NCBI GenBank assembly: GCA_904420565.1 | Contig: CAJFVV010000024.1 | Span: forward strand, 1 to 64,000 | Source of the DNA: Candidatus Pseudoscillospira faecavium | GTDB taxonomy: Bacteria > Bacillota > Clostridia > Oscillospirales > Oscillospiraceae | Length of the DNA: 64,000 nt | Direction of reading: 5' to 3' | In this document: positions 8,754 to 17,411 of the stretch, piece by piece | Layout of the letters: each line of letters starts with the position of its first letter | Position numbering within the stretch: the stretch's first letter is position 1 | Made by a program: the position numbers and the translations under genes | The notes under the pieces: generated by a model | The model's input: only the letters and a program-made list of their open reading frames with translations | Database searches by the model: none | What the model was told of the DNA's origin: nothing

Positions 8754-9342
8754 TCGTTTTTATTCCTTTGCCTATATTGTCCTGTGGCCGGTGATTCATT
8801 TTTTGTTTTTGCCCTCCGTACATGGAAGGGAACGTATTCCGGATGGAAGGGCTGTATTTTGCTGCAATCATTCCAGCAATTGGGATCCGCTGCTGATTAT
8901 GGTGCTGGCAGGGTTTCGGCACCAGCTGTATGCAATGGCAAAAGTTGAGATCTCCCACTGGCCGGTGGTGGGATGGATTTTGCAGAAAGCGGGCATGATT
9001 TTTGTGGCGCGCGGGAAGGCGGATATCGGTGCTGTGAAAGCGGCCATGAAATATCTGAAAAATGATCAGCAGATTTTGATTTTTCCGGAGGGTACCCGTG
9101 TATCTGAAGAGGAATCGGCTTCGGCCAAAGGCGGTGTTTCCATGCTTGCAGTTCGTACAGGCGCCCCAATTGTGCCAATTTACCTGGAAAGTCAAAAGAA
9201 ACTTTTTCATAAAACCAATATTGTTTTTGGAGAACCTTATCTGCCCAAAGTTGCCGGGCGCAAAGGAACTGCGGAAGAATACCAGAATATTGCCGATGAA
9301 GCGCTGCGGCGTATTTATCAGTTGAAAGAGGAACTTCCATGA
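8743..9342 (+). CDS. plsC: 1-acyl-sn-glycerol-3-phosphate acyltransferase
   Basis: Adds the second acyl chain to lysophosphatidic acid, giving phosphatidic acid for membrane lipids. The acyltransferase block I, NHSSNWD (HX4D), is at about residues 43-49 and block III, FPEGTR, at about 110-115; a single N-terminal hydrophobic segment (FAYIVLWPVIHFLFL) anchors it. AGGAG at 8728-8732 supports ATG at 8743, within the end of cmk. About 199 residues. Its position between cmk and ispH matches many Clostridia. Confidence 0.9.
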   Translation: MKRNRFYSFAYIVLWPVIHFLFLPSVHGRERIPDGRAVFCCNHSSNWDPLLIMVLAGFRHQLYAMAKVEISHWPVVGWILQKAGMIFVARGKADIGAVKAAMKYLKNDQQILIFPEGTRVSEEESASAKGGVSMLAVRTGAPIVPIYLESQKKLFHKTNIVFGEPYLPKVAGRKGTAEEYQNIADEALRRIYQLKEELP

Positions 9343-11324
9343 AAACAATTCTGCTTGCAAAGAGTGCCGGGTTTTGTTATGGCGTCCGCCGGGCAGTAGA
9401 TTTGGCTGAACATGCGGCTAAGGATGGGCCAAACTGTGTGATGCTGGGGCCGATTATTCATAATGCCCATGTGGTGGAAGATCTGGCGCGGCAAGGTGTG
9501 CAGCGCATCGACAGCCCGGAAGAATTGAGAGGCGGAGAACGTGTGATTATCCGCTCTCATGGAGAAGCCCGGGGTGTTTTGGAGCGCCTGCAAGAAAAAA
9601 ATGCGCAGATTATCAATTCGACCTGTCCCAAGGTTTTGAGAATTCAAAAGCTGGTTCAGGATGCCGAAAAAGAAGGTCGGATTCCGCTGATTATCGGGGA
9701 AATACAGCACCCTGAGGTTTTGGGAGTTGCGGGATGGTGTCGCAATCCATTGATTTTTCAGGGACCGGAATCTTTGAAAAATTGGCTGAAAGCGGATCCC
9801 GGTCGTGCTTCTTTGCCTTTGAGTGTGGTTTCTCAGACAACTTGCACACAAAAACTCTTTGAAATTTGTACTGAAATTCTCAAAAAAGAGTGTACAAACC
9901 TGAAAATTTTTGATACAATATGTGATGCGACCTATAAGCGTCAGTCAGAAGCGGCAGAAATTGCCGCCAAGGTTGACGCCATCATTGTGGTTGGCGACCG
10001 CCAAAGTGCCAATACCCGACATCTCACGGAGATTTGTTCAGGAATATGCCCGGCAGTCTTTCAGATCGAAAGAGCGGACGAGCTGCCCTTGGAGGATTTG
10101 AAGAGATACGATACTGTTGGGCTGACCGCGGGCGCATCCACACCGGCGCGCATCATAAAGGAGGTCTATACGACAATGAGTGAAGAAACAATTGTAACTG
10201 GAGGCACCGAGGATTTTGCTAAAATGCTCGAGGAGTCCTTCAAAACTTTAAATACAGGAGATAAGGTAACTGGTATTGTGACCGCAATTACGCCGACGGA
10301 AATCCAGGTAGATCTGGGTACCAAGCAGGCTGGCTATATTCCCCTGTCTGAATTAAGCGATGATCCCGCTGCAAAGCCTGAAGACATTGTTAAAGTGGGC
10401 GATGAAATTGAAACCTATGTTGTCCGCGTCAATGATGTTGAGGGGTATGCAACACTTTCCAAGAAACGCTTGGATACAGTAAAGATGTGGGAAACCATTG
10501 AGGAAGCAAAAGATGAAAAGACTACGCTGGAAGGCGTTGTGACAGAAGAGAACAAGGGCGGCATTGTGGTTTCTGTGAAGGGTATTCGTGTATTTGTACC
10601 GGCTTCTCAGAGCGGTCTGCCCAGAAATGCTGATATGAGCGAGCTGCTCAAGCAAAAAGTACAGCTGCGTATTACAGAAGTCAATCGTGCCCGCCGCCGT
10701 GTGGTCGGTTCGATCCGCGCGGTGCAGTATGAAGCACGTCAGGCTGCTGCCGAAGCAATCTGGGCGGAAATTGAACCCGGCAAGAAATATACTGGTACTG
10801 TGAAATCCTTGACTTCTTATGGCGCGTTTGTCGACATCGGCGGTGTGGATGGTATGGTACATATCTCTGAGTTGTCTTGGAGCCGTATCAAGCATCCTTC
10901 TGAAGTGGTTTCCGTGGGCGATCAGGTGGAAGTCTATGTGATTTCTGCGGATAAGGAAAAGCACAAGATTTCTCTCGGCCTGAAAGATCGCAGCATTGAT
11001 CCGTGGGATAAGTTTATCTCTACGTATCATGTAGGCGATGTGGCTTCTGTGAAAATTGTCAAGCTGATGACGTTTGGTGCTTTTGCAGAGGTGGTGCCTG
11101 GTGTAGATGGCCTGATTCATATTTCTCAGATTGCCGACCGCCGCATTGACAAGCCGTCTGATGTGCTGTCGGAAGGTCAGACTGTGGATGCGAAGATTAT
11201 TGCTATTGATGAAGAGAACAAAAAGATTTCTTTGAGCATTCGTGCTCTGTTGCAGTCCGATGAGCAGGATGCTGCTGAAGAAGCAGCCGATGCTGAGGAT
11301 GCTGAAGCACAGGACGCTGAATAA
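9339..11324 (+). CDS. ispH: IspH (HMB-PP reductase) fused to S1 RNA-binding domains
   Basis: A 661-residue bifunctional fusion known from many Clostridia. Residues 1-280 are IspH, the last enzyme of the MEP isoprenoid pathway, reducing HMB-PP to IPP and DMAPP. The three [4Fe-4S] cysteines are C13, C96 and C195, with His at 41, 74 and 124 and HPE at 124-126. Residues about 300-640 hold four S1 domains (for example TGTVKSLTSYGAFVDIGGVD), like ribosomal protein S1, ending in an acidic Ala/Asp/Glu tail. The start ATGA overlaps the plsC stop. A strong internal ribosome-binding site lies before Met280 (listed separately), so an S1-only product may also be made. Confidence 0.94.
   Translation: MKTILLAKSAGFCYGVRRAVDLAEHAAKDGPNCVMLGPIIHNAHVVEDLARQGVQRIDSPEELRGGERVIIRSHGEARGVLERLQEKNAQIINSTCPKVLRIQKLVQDAEKEGRIPLIIGEIQHPEVLGVAGWCRNPLIFQGPESLKNWLKADPGRASLPLSVVSQTTCTQKLFEICTEILKKECTNLKIFDTICDATYKRQSEAAEIAAKVDAIIVVGDRQSANTRHLTEICSGICPAVFQIERADELPLEDLKRYDTVGLTAGASTPARIIKEVYTTMSEETIVTGGTEDFAKMLEESFKTLNTGDKVTGIVTAITPTEIQVDLGTKQAGYIPLSELSDDPAAKPEDIVKVGDEIETYVVRVNDVEGYATLSKKRLDTVKMWETIEEAKDEKTTLEGVVTEENKGGIVVSVKGIRVFVPASQSGLPRNADMSELLKQKVQLRITEVNRARRRVVGSIRAVQYEARQAAAEAIWAEIEPGKKYTGTVKSLTSYGAFVDIGGVDGMVHISELSWSRIKHPSEVVSVGDQVEVYVISADKEKHKISLGLKDRSIDPWDKFISTYHVGDVASVKIVKLMTFGAFAEVVPGVDGLIHISQIADRRIDKPSDVLSEGQTVDAKIIAIDEENKKISLSIRALLQSDEQDAAEEAADAEDAEAQDAE
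10157..10178 (+). promoter_or_regulatory. Strong internal ribosome-binding site at the IspH/S1 junction
   Basis: AAAGGAGGT at 10157-10165 is followed by a 10-base spacer and an in-frame ATG at 10176 (Met280). This is a better ribosome-binding site than that of many true starts in the window. It falls exactly between the IspH and S1 parts and would give a separate 382-residue S1 protein beginning MSEETIVTGG. Confidence 0.55.
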
Positions 11325-11343
11325 AATATTATCATCCTGCGCG

Positions 11344-11380
11344 AATACCCGTTTTGCATTTTGCAAAACGGGTATTTTTT
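11344..11380 (+). terminator. Rho-independent terminator after ispH-S1
   Basis: Perfect 15-bp inverted repeat AATACCCGTTTTGCA (11344-11358) and TGCAAAACGGGTATT (11362-11376), 3-base loop, with a T run to 11380. Confidence 0.9.
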
Positions 11381-11439
11381 ATGAAAAGTTAGAGAAAGTG
11401 ATGATTATTACAATAGAAAAACAAATTTTGTCAAATAGC

Positions 11440-11467
11440 TTGCAATATTTCCCGAATGCTTTATAAT
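11440..11467 (+). promoter_or_regulatory. Sigma-A promoter upstream of the CarD-like gene
   Basis: TTGCAA at 11440-11445 and a perfect TATAAT at 11462-11467 with a 16-base spacer, about 57 bases before the gene start and after the ispH terminator. Confidence 0.6.
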
Positions 11468-11524
11468 AAAATTGTAAAGAAAAAAGAAAAGGGGTTTTTG
11501 CGGAAAGAACTATGAGGTGACATT

Positions 11525-12010
11525 ATGTTTATCGTCGGGGATAAAGTCGTGCACCCCATGCACGGCGCGGGCGTAATTGACAGCATTGTGCGGGAAAAAA
11601 TAGACGGCAGCTATCACAACTATTATGTATTTAAGATGCCGATGAACGGCCTTGTTTTAAAAATTCCGACGGATCATACTGATTTAATTGGAATTAGACC
11701 GATCGATAGCCGGGAGCAAATCGAAGCGGTTTTTTTAATGTTGCCTCATATGTCGTATGAGATGAATGGAAATTGGAACCAGCGATATCGCGAAAATCTG
11801 GAGCATTTAAAAAGCGGAGATCTGATGGAGGTAGCAGGTGTCATCAAAGGTTTGATGCATCGTGACAGCCAACGCGGTTTATCGACAGGAGAACGTAAAA
11901 TGCTTTATATTGCGAAGCAGATTTTGATTTCTGAAGTGAGTTTGGCGGAAAATTTGGATTATAAAACAGTTGAGGAACGCATTAATGACGCCGTAAAAAC
12001 ACAAACCTGA
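11525..12010 (+). CDS. CarD-like / CdnL-type transcriptional regulator
   Basis: A 161-residue CarD_CdnL_TRCF protein. The N-terminal RNA-polymerase-interacting domain is recognisable from FIVGDKVVHPMHGAGVIDSI through KIPTDHTDLIGIRPI (residues 2-60). The C-terminal part, about 75-155, is helical and ends KTVEERINDAVKTQ. Such proteins bind the RNA polymerase beta lobe and stabilise promoter open complexes, acting at rRNA and other promoters in characterised bacteria. GAGGTGA before ATG 11525 is a good ribosome-binding site. The next gene, ispD, lies 17 bases downstream, a widespread clostridial arrangement, so they share the promoter. Confidence 0.88.
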   Translation: MFIVGDKVVHPMHGAGVIDSIVREKIDGSYHNYYVFKMPMNGLVLKIPTDHTDLIGIRPIDSREQIEAVFLMLPHMSYEMNGNWNQRYRENLEHLKSGDLMEVAGVIKGLMHRDSQRGLSTGERKMLYIAKQILISEVSLAENLDYKTVEERINDAVKTQT

Positions 12011-12027
12011 AGAAAGGACGAGCTCTG

Positions 12028-12762
12028 ATGGGATTGTTGTCAAAACTTTTTGGCGGAGAGAAAAAGAGCCATCCGTGTTGTACTGCGCTGGTCCCTGCGG
12101 CCGGCGCTTCTTCTCGTATGGAAGGGCAGGATAAACTATTTGTTTATTTGAGCGGCATACCTGTTCTTGCGCGATCGCTGCAGGCACTGGACCAATGTGA
12201 TTTGATTGATGAAATTGTGGTTGCTACACGTCAGGAAAGTATTTTGAAAGTGAGTGATTTGTGCCGCGATTATGGGATTCAAAAGCCGTTGAAAATCGTT
12301 GAAGGTGGGGCTACACGCGCGGAAAGCGTACTGAAGGCTGCATTGCAGGCCAGTGCCGGCGCAGATTTTTTCGCTGTGCATGATGGTGCGAGGCCGTTGG
12401 TAGAGCAGGCAACCATAAAGGCGGTTATAGAGTGCGCTTATCGCTGTGCGGCAGCAGCTCCGGCTGCGGCAGTGAAAGATACGATTAAAGTTGCATATGA
12501 TGGCGTTGTGGATCGCACACCGGATCGTGCAGCACTTTTTGCAGTACAAACGCCGCAGGTATTTGATGCAAGCTTGCTCAAAGCAGCGTTGCAGTCTGCG
12601 ATTGAGCAAGGGGCAGATGTCACAGATGATTGCAGCGCTGTGGAGCGTTTGGGCAAAAAAGTATACCTTGTGGAAGGCTCTTATGAAAATCTGAAAATTA
12701 CCACGCCGGTGGATTTGGCATTGGCGGAGAAAATTTTGGAAGTACGAGGTGGCGGATATTGA
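12028..12762 (+). CDS. ispD: 2-C-methyl-D-erythritol 4-phosphate cytidylyltransferase
   Basis: Third enzyme of the MEP pathway: couples MEP with CTP to give CDP-ME. The nucleotide-binding [16 protein letters not shown] is at about residues 24-39, preceded by a short extension ([13 protein letters not shown]). VHDGARPL at about 112-119, [15 protein letters not shown] and the C-terminal TDDCSAVE complete the family pattern. About 244 residues. The gene ends 4 bases inside ispF, so the two are translated as a pair. Together with the upstream ispH they give three MEP enzymes within 4 kb. Confidence 0.94.
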   Translation: MGLLSKLFGGEKKSHPCCTALVPAAGASSRMEGQDKLFVYLSGIPVLARSLQALDQCDLIDEIVVATRQESILKVSDLCRDYGIQKPLKIVEGGATRAESVLKAALQASAGADFFAVHDGARPLVEQATIKAVIECAYRCAAAAPAAAVKDTIKVAYDGVVDRTPDRAALFAVQTPQVFDASLLKAALQSAIEQGADVTDDCSAVERLGKKVYLVEGSYENLKITTPVDLALAEKILEVRGGGY

Positions 12763-13247
12763 CAAACTTAAGAATTGGCCACGGTTATGATGTGCATCGC
12801 TTGACTGAAGGCCGTCCGCTTGTTTTGGGCGGTGTGGAAATCCCGTATGCAAAAGGATTGTTGGGGCATTCCGATGCCGATGTGTTGCTCCATGCCATTA
12901 TGGATGCGTTGCTGGGTGCAGCAGCTTTGGGAGATATTGGGAAACTTTTTCCTGATCAGGACGACGCTTTTTTGAATATTTCCAGCCTGATTTTGTTGGA
13001 AAAGGTGCGCGGGAAGCTGGAAAAATCAGGATATTGTGTTGTCAATATTGATGCTACTGTCATTGCACAGCAGCCCAAAATTGCACCGTATATTCAAGAT
13101 ATGCGCCAATGTATTGCCGAAAAGCTCGGCATTGGGTGTGAGCAGGTCAATGTCAAAGGAACTACAGAAGAAAAGCTGGGCTTTACAGGTGACGGTTCCG
13201 GGATTGCTGCGCATGCTGTGTGCCTTTTGGAAAAAAAAATCCTGTGA
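12759..13247 (+). CDS. ispF: 2-C-methyl-D-erythritol 2,4-cyclodiphosphate synthase
   Basis: Fifth enzyme of the MEP pathway, forming the cyclic diphosphate MEcPP with release of CMP. The metal-binding N-terminal [11 protein letters not shown] and [20 protein letters not shown], and the C-terminal [18 protein letters not shown], are all intact. 162 residues. The start is TTG at 12759, overlapping the ispD stop as TTGA, with GAGGTGGCGGA just upstream; no ATG alternative exists before the conserved start. A terminator follows. Confidence 0.94.
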   Translation: MTNLRIGHGYDVHRLTEGRPLVLGGVEIPYAKGLLGHSDADVLLHAIMDALLGAAALGDIGKLFPDQDDAFLNISSLILLEKVRGKLEKSGYCVVNIDATVIAQQPKIAPYIQDMRQCIAEKLGIGCEQVNVKGTTEEKLGFTGDGSGIAAHAVCLLEKKIL

Positions 13248-13249
13248 TC

Positions 13250-13298
13250 ATGTGCAGCTTGTCCAACTTTATGTTCGACAAACTGCACATTTTTTTTT
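13250..13298 (+). terminator. Rho-independent terminator after ispF
   Basis: Inverted repeat ATGTGCAGCTTGTC (13250-13263) and GACAAACTGCACAT (13277-13290) with one mismatch and a 13-base loop, followed by eight T at 13291-13298. Confidence 0.85.
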
Positions 13299-13331
13299 GC
13301 TGTTCATATCATGGGGCGGGAGGAGATTTCT

Positions 13332-13592
13332 ATGAGTCATTATCTGATGATTTGCCGCTCTATTACTTATGCACAGCGGGCTTCACGGGCACTGCAGCGC
13401 GCGGGCATTTCCAATGAAATCGCTCGTGTCCCGGCGGGCATGGTACGAAGCGGCTGCGGTTACGCAGTTAGAATTCGAAAAGAGGATTTAAACCGGGCAA
13501 TACGGGCCATGGCGTTGGAGCATATGCGGCCAGAGGCATTGTTTGCCAACGATGGCAACGGCTATTATGAGGTTCCCTATGATTTATCTTGA
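13332..13592 (+). CDS. DUF3343 domain-containing protein
   Basis: An 86-residue protein starting MSHYLMICRSITYAQRASRA and carrying the DUF3343 core with a conserved Pro-Ala-(x)-Ser-Gly-Cys-Gly segment (VRSGCGYAVRI) whose Cys may act in thiol or persulfide chemistry. From memory this family often stands with YedF-like and selenium-related genes or beside cysteine desulfurases. GGGAGGAG at about 13318-13325 picks the ATG at 13332 rather than the upstream one. It overlaps the next gene by 14 bases, so the two are coupled. The exact role is unknown. Confidence 0.75.
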   Translation: MSHYLMICRSITYAQRASRALQRAGISNEIARVPAGMVRSGCGYAVRIRKEDLNRAIRAMALEHMRPEALFANDGNGYYEVPYDLS

Positions 13593-14727
13593 TGCTGCGG
13601 CTACAACATTTCAAAAACCGCCTGCAGTTGTGCAGGCGGTAGAGCGGGCGTTTCATTCTATGACAACTCCCGGGCGGGGCGGTTATCAGGAAGCTGAGCT
13701 TGCGGCGGAGACTGTTTTTCGCTGCCGTTGTGCGGCAGCTGAATTGTTTCATGTTTCTAGCGAGGAACAGGTTGTTTTCACATCCAATGCAACTCATGGC
13801 TTAAATATCGCAATTAAAACCCTTGTGCAGCCAGGGGATACAGTGCTGGTTTCCGGTTATGAGCACAATGCGGTCATGCGGCCGCTTCATGGAATTGGAG
13901 GAGTTAAGATTAAGGTTGCTTCAGGGGTGTTATTTGATTCAGAGGCAATTTTGCGGGATTTTCGTCAAAAATTGACGACAGATGTAAGAGCAGTTATTTG
14001 CACGCATGTGTCCAATGTTTTTGGCTTTATTTTACCAATTCTTGAAATTTCGGAATTGTGTCATATACGGGGCGTTCCGTTGATTATAGATGCTTCACAG
14101 TCAGCGGGGATTTTGCCTGTCGATTTCCAAAAATTTGGTGCTGCCTTTATTGCTATGCCAGGGCATAAAGGACTGTATGGACCACAGGGAACCGGCATTT
14201 TGCTTTGTGCAGATAATCATGTGACTCCCTTGCTCGAAGGTGGTACGGGCAGTATGTCCGCGCTGCGGGGAATGCCGCCTTTTTTACCGGATCGATTGGA
14301 GGCCGGGACTCAGAATGTCCCCGGCATTGCGGGGCTGGCAGAGGGGCTGCGTTTTTTACAGCAAACCGGAATAGAAACTATCGCTGCTCATGAAACCAGA
14401 CTGATTGGGAATTTGGCAGAAACTTTACAACAATGGCCTAGCCTGCGGGTCTTCCATACCATGACGCAAGGAGAACAAAGCGGTGTTTTATCTGTGCTTG
14501 CCAAAGGGATTGACAGTGAAGCGTTGGCCGCAAAGCTGGCACAAAAAGGGATTGCAGTACGTGCCGGCTTGCATTGTGCTCCGCTTGCCCATAAAACAGC
14601 GGGAACATTTGCGACAGGTACTGTGCGCATCAGCGTGTCTATATTCAATACAGAGTTGGAACTATACCAATTTACAGAAACCTTAAAAGAAATTTTAACA
14701 GAAAAGCACGGAAATCCTATTGTTTAA
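13579..14727 (+). CDS. Cysteine desulfurase family protein (aminotransferase class V)
   Basis: A PLP enzyme that probably takes sulfur (or selenium) from cysteine (or selenocysteine). The start MIYLDAAATTFQKPPAVVQA is typical of this group, with a PLP-lysine motif PGHKGLYGPQGTG near residue 195 and the DASQSAG segment binding PLP. The C-terminal RAGLHCAPLAHKT has the candidate catalytic Cys. It resembles the EF2568-like group (TIGR01977 from memory) rather than IscS or SufS. TGAGG before 13579 fixes the start inside the DUF3343 gene. No iscU or suf genes are near. About 382 residues. Whether it serves selenium or general sulfur metabolism cannot be told. Confidence 0.85.
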   Translation: MIYLDAAATTFQKPPAVVQAVERAFHSMTTPGRGGYQEAELAAETVFRCRCAAAELFHVSSEEQVVFTSNATHGLNIAIKTLVQPGDTVLVSGYEHNAVMRPLHGIGGVKIKVASGVLFDSEAILRDFRQKLTTDVRAVICTHVSNVFGFILPILEISELCHIRGVPLIIDASQSAGILPVDFQKFGAAFIAMPGHKGLYGPQGTGILLCADNHVTPLLEGGTGSMSALRGMPPFLPDRLEAGTQNVPGIAGLAEGLRFLQQTGIETIAAHETRLIGNLAETLQQWPSLRVFHTMTQGEQSGVLSVLAKGIDSEALAAKLAQKGIAVRAGLHCAPLAHKTAGTFATGTVRISVSIFNTELELYQFTETLKEILTEKHGNPIV

Positions 14728-14740
14728 AAAGCGTTTTTCG

Positions 14741-14769
14741 TTGCATTTATTTGTAAGATAAGCTATAAT
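14741..14769 (+). promoter_or_regulatory. Sigma-A promoter of cdaA-cdaR
   Basis: TTGCAT at 14741-14746, a 17-base spacer and perfect TATAAT at 14764-14769, about 55 bases before cdaA. Confidence 0.65.
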
Positions 14770-14824
14770 ATAATATCGATCATAAAATAGCCGTAGAATA
14801 GTCTGAAATCAGAGGAATGAGGAT

Positions 14825-15727
14825 ATGGATTTTTCGCCGAGCACATTGGACCTGGTCGTGAATTACCTGATGACAATTAAGGTTACCGACGTGATTGACA
14901 TGGCAATCATTGCATTTGTTGTCTACAACATTTTGATTCGCCTGCGGTCTACCACGTCGGTCCGCATTTTGCAGGGTGTTCTTGTCCTCTTGGTTATCAT
15001 GTGGCTTTCTACAATTTTTGATCTGCAGTGTATCAATTTCCTGCTGAACCACGCGGTGGAATGGGGCGTTTTGGCGCTGATTATTATTTTTCAGCCGGAG
15101 TTGCGCAGAGCATTGGAGAAAATTGGAAGCAGTACCGGTATTAAGCAGATGTTTATTCGTGAAGAGGCTTTGCCGGCCATCGAGCAGGCGATCCAGGAAA
15201 CGGTTACTGCCTGCACAGAGATGTCTCAAAGTCACACAGGCGTTTTATTGGTGTTTGAACGGGATATCCGTTTAGACGATGTGCTGCGCAGCGGCACAAA
15301 AATTAATGCAGATGTTTCCAGCGAACTTTTGAAAAACATCTTTTTCATTCATGCCCCCATGCATGATGGTGCAGCTATTGTTCGTGATGGGAGGCTTTTG
15401 GGGGCAGGATGCATGCTTCCGCTCTCCAAAAATGTCAATCTCAGCCGGGATCTTGGCATGAGGCATCGTGCTGGCATTGGCATCAGCGAGAATTCTGATG
15501 CTGTGGTTGTACTGGTGTCTGAAGAAACCGGTGCTATTTCCGTAGCGGTAGAAGGTAGCCTGCGACGCCATCTTTCCGCAGAAACGCTGGAGAAATTCCT
15601 GCGTAATGAGTTGCTTCCGCATGACACGGAAAATGAGCAGAAACGTACGCTGCAGGATCTGAAGGATAGCTTGTATCAGTTGAAATACAAGATGAGAAGA
15701 AATGGAGACGGCGATGAAAACCACTAA
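14825..15727 (+). CDS. cdaA: Diadenylate cyclase CdaA
   Basis: Makes cyclic di-AMP from two ATP; an essential signal for potassium and cell-wall balance in most Firmicutes. Three N-terminal membrane helices cover about residues 15-90, and the DAC domain follows at about 120-260. Its two signature motifs are DGA in MHDGAAIV (near 180) and RHR in MRHRAGIGIS (near 217), both intact. 300 residues. cdaR overlaps the 3' end. In many Firmicutes glmM is the third gene of this operon; here it is absent and an RseC-like gene follows instead. Confidence 0.94.
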   Translation: MDFSPSTLDLVVNYLMTIKVTDVIDMAIIAFVVYNILIRLRSTTSVRILQGVLVLLVIMWLSTIFDLQCINFLLNHAVEWGVLALIIIFQPELRRALEKIGSSTGIKQMFIREEALPAIEQAIQETVTACTEMSQSHTGVLLVFERDIRLDDVLRSGTKINADVSSELLKNIFFIHAPMHDGAAIVRDGRLLGAGCMLPLSKNVNLSRDLGMRHRAGIGISENSDAVVVLVSEETGAISVAVEGSLRRHLSAETLEKFLRNELLPHDTENEQKRTLQDLKDSLYQLKYKMRRNGDGDENH

Positions 15728-16949
15728 ATCGCAAAAGGCAATTTATATTATCATTTCTGTGCTGATCGCCGTTGTTTTTTGGCTTTATGTGGACAACACA
15801 GGCACCAATGAGCGGGATATTCGGTTGAGTAATGTTCCCATTACGTTTGTCGGCGAGGAGGATGAGCTGGCAGATCGCGGGCTGATGCTCGTTTCGGGTG
15901 ACGACACCACGATTGATTTGCGTTTGCGCGGACGCAGGCAGGTGATTTCGAGAATTAACCGAAATAATATCAGAATTGAGGTTGATGTCAGCAATATTGT
16001 CAGCACGGGATCCCATACTTTGAATTATACCATTATTTATCCGAGTAATGTTTCTGCCTCTTCTGTAACGGTGGTATCAGCCAGTTTGTATACCGTAACC
16101 GTTGAGGTTGGAGAACTCCACAGCAAGACCATTGATATTGTTACAGATATCAACGGGTCTGTAGCAGAGGGGTACATGCTGCATGAATGCACTGTTACTC
16201 CTGAAACATTGGTAATCAGCGGAACGGAAGAAGATATTGCAGCGGTAGACCACGCTTTGGTAAAAGTATCGCTGCACAACGCGACGACATCATACAGCGA
16301 ATATTTGAGCTATACTTTGGTGGATGAACAGGGAACGGCAATTGACAATCCGCGGCTGCGCTGCAGTGAAGATAAGGTCCGTGTGGAGATTCCTGTGGTG
16401 ACATTGAAAGAAGTTCCGATTTCTGTGGACTTTATTGAAAGCGGCGGCTCGCGGAAGGAAAATATTTCTTACACAATATCTCCGGAGACCATTACCATTT
16501 CCGGGGAAGAAAGTACGCTGAATGAAATTGAGTCGATCGCCCTTGATCCTATCGATCTCAGCCAGGTAATGGGTGATGATACTTTGGAATTTGAAGTTTC
16601 AATTCCGGGTGGATGTACCAACGAAAGCGGGACAAATACTGTGGAAGTGGCCATTTCTTTCCTGGATATGCAAACGGCAACTTATGAATGTTCCAATATT
16701 TCTTTTGTGAATGCACCGTCAGGATATACGCCGACTGCGGTTACTCAAAGTCTCAGCGTTACACTGCGCGGAAAGGAAGAAGATTTACAGAATATCACAG
16801 CGCAAAATATCCGCATTGTTGTGGATCTTTCTGATATGTCCTCTGCAAGCGGCACCTACACAGCAAAAGCGCGGGTTTATGTAGATGGTTCGGAAGATGT
16901 TGGTGCCATCGGAACTTATCAGGTGGGTTATCGCCTGCAAAGAGGCTAA
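15714..16949 (+). CDS. cdaR: CdaA regulatory protein CdaR (YbbR domains)
   Basis: A membrane-anchored regulator of CdaA. The N-terminal helix at about 9-27 (AIYIIISVLIAVVFWLYVD) is followed by about 380 extracellular residues with four YbbR repeats (for example VELHSKTIDIV and ALVKVSLHNATT in the second). It modulates CdaA activity from outside the cell in Bacillus and Listeria. GGAG at 15704-15707, 6 bases upstream, supports ATG at 15714, overlapping cdaA by 14 bases. About 411 residues. Confidence 0.88.
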   Translation: MKTTKSQKAIYIIISVLIAVVFWLYVDNTGTNERDIRLSNVPITFVGEEDELADRGLMLVSGDDTTIDLRLRGRRQVISRINRNNIRIEVDVSNIVSTGSHTLNYTIIYPSNVSASSVTVVSASLYTVTVEVGELHSKTIDIVTDINGSVAEGYMLHECTVTPETLVISGTEEDIAAVDHALVKVSLHNATTSYSEYLSYTLVDEQGTAIDNPRLRCSEDKVRVEIPVVTLKEVPISVDFIESGGSRKENISYTISPETITISGEESTLNEIESIALDPIDLSQVMGDDTLEFEVSIPGGCTNESGTNTVEVAISFLDMQTATYECSNISFVNAPSGYTPTAVTQSLSVTLRGKEEDLQNITAQNIRIVVDLSDMSSASGTYTAKARVYVDGSEDVGAIGTYQVGYRLQRG

Positions 16950-16973
16950 TTTTCAATAAGGATAGGATGAACT

Positions 16974-17387
16974 ATGACACAAATTGCAACAGTGGAAAGA
17001 CTGATTGACAAAGAGCATGCGGAAATTTCGGTTGCGAGAAAAACTGCATGTGGTCATGACTGTGAGACCTGTGCCGGGTGCGGTGTGATGGGATATGCCA
17101 TCCATGCTGTGGCTAAAAATCATATTCACGCACAGCCCGGGGATAAAGTGATTGTAGAAAGCAATACAAGGAAAGTAATGAATGTAGTTGTGCTGGTCTA
17201 TGTGCTGCCATTTATCTGCTTTTTTGTTGGTTATGCTGTGGGCCATGCGGGGTTTCATTACGGAGACGCAGCCAGCGGTGCTGTGGGAGCGCTCTTTTTT
17301 GCCCTTGGTTTGATTCCGGCTTTTTTCTATAATCGTTATGCAAACAGAACTGGGACACTGCAGTATGAAATTGTACGGTTATTCTGA
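16974..17387 (+). CDS. SoxR-reducing / RseC family membrane protein
   Basis: A 137-residue protein with the RseC_MucC domain. Residues 22-36 form the Cys-rich motif ACGHDCETCAGCGVM, which may bind an Fe-S cluster or metal, followed by two membrane helices at about 73-95 and 100-120. In other bacteria RseC acts with the Rsx/Rnf complex in redox control of SoxR or thiamine synthesis; no rnf genes are near, so that link is not supported here. ATG at 16974, with a weak upstream ribosome-binding site. Confidence 0.8.
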   Translation: MTQIATVERLIDKEHAEISVARKTACGHDCETCAGCGVMGYAIHAVAKNHIHAQPGDKVIVESNTRKVMNVVVLVYVLPFICFFVGYAVGHAGFHYGDAASGAVGALFFALGLIPAFFYNRYANRTGTLQYEIVRLF

Positions 17388-17411
17388 GTTTTTTCATCCG
17401 GAGCGTAAAGT

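Noticed and set aside
10353..11366. Minus-strand 337-residue frame opposite the S1 domains
   Set aside because: Shadow of the S1 repeats; Asn/His-rich composition and no known motif.
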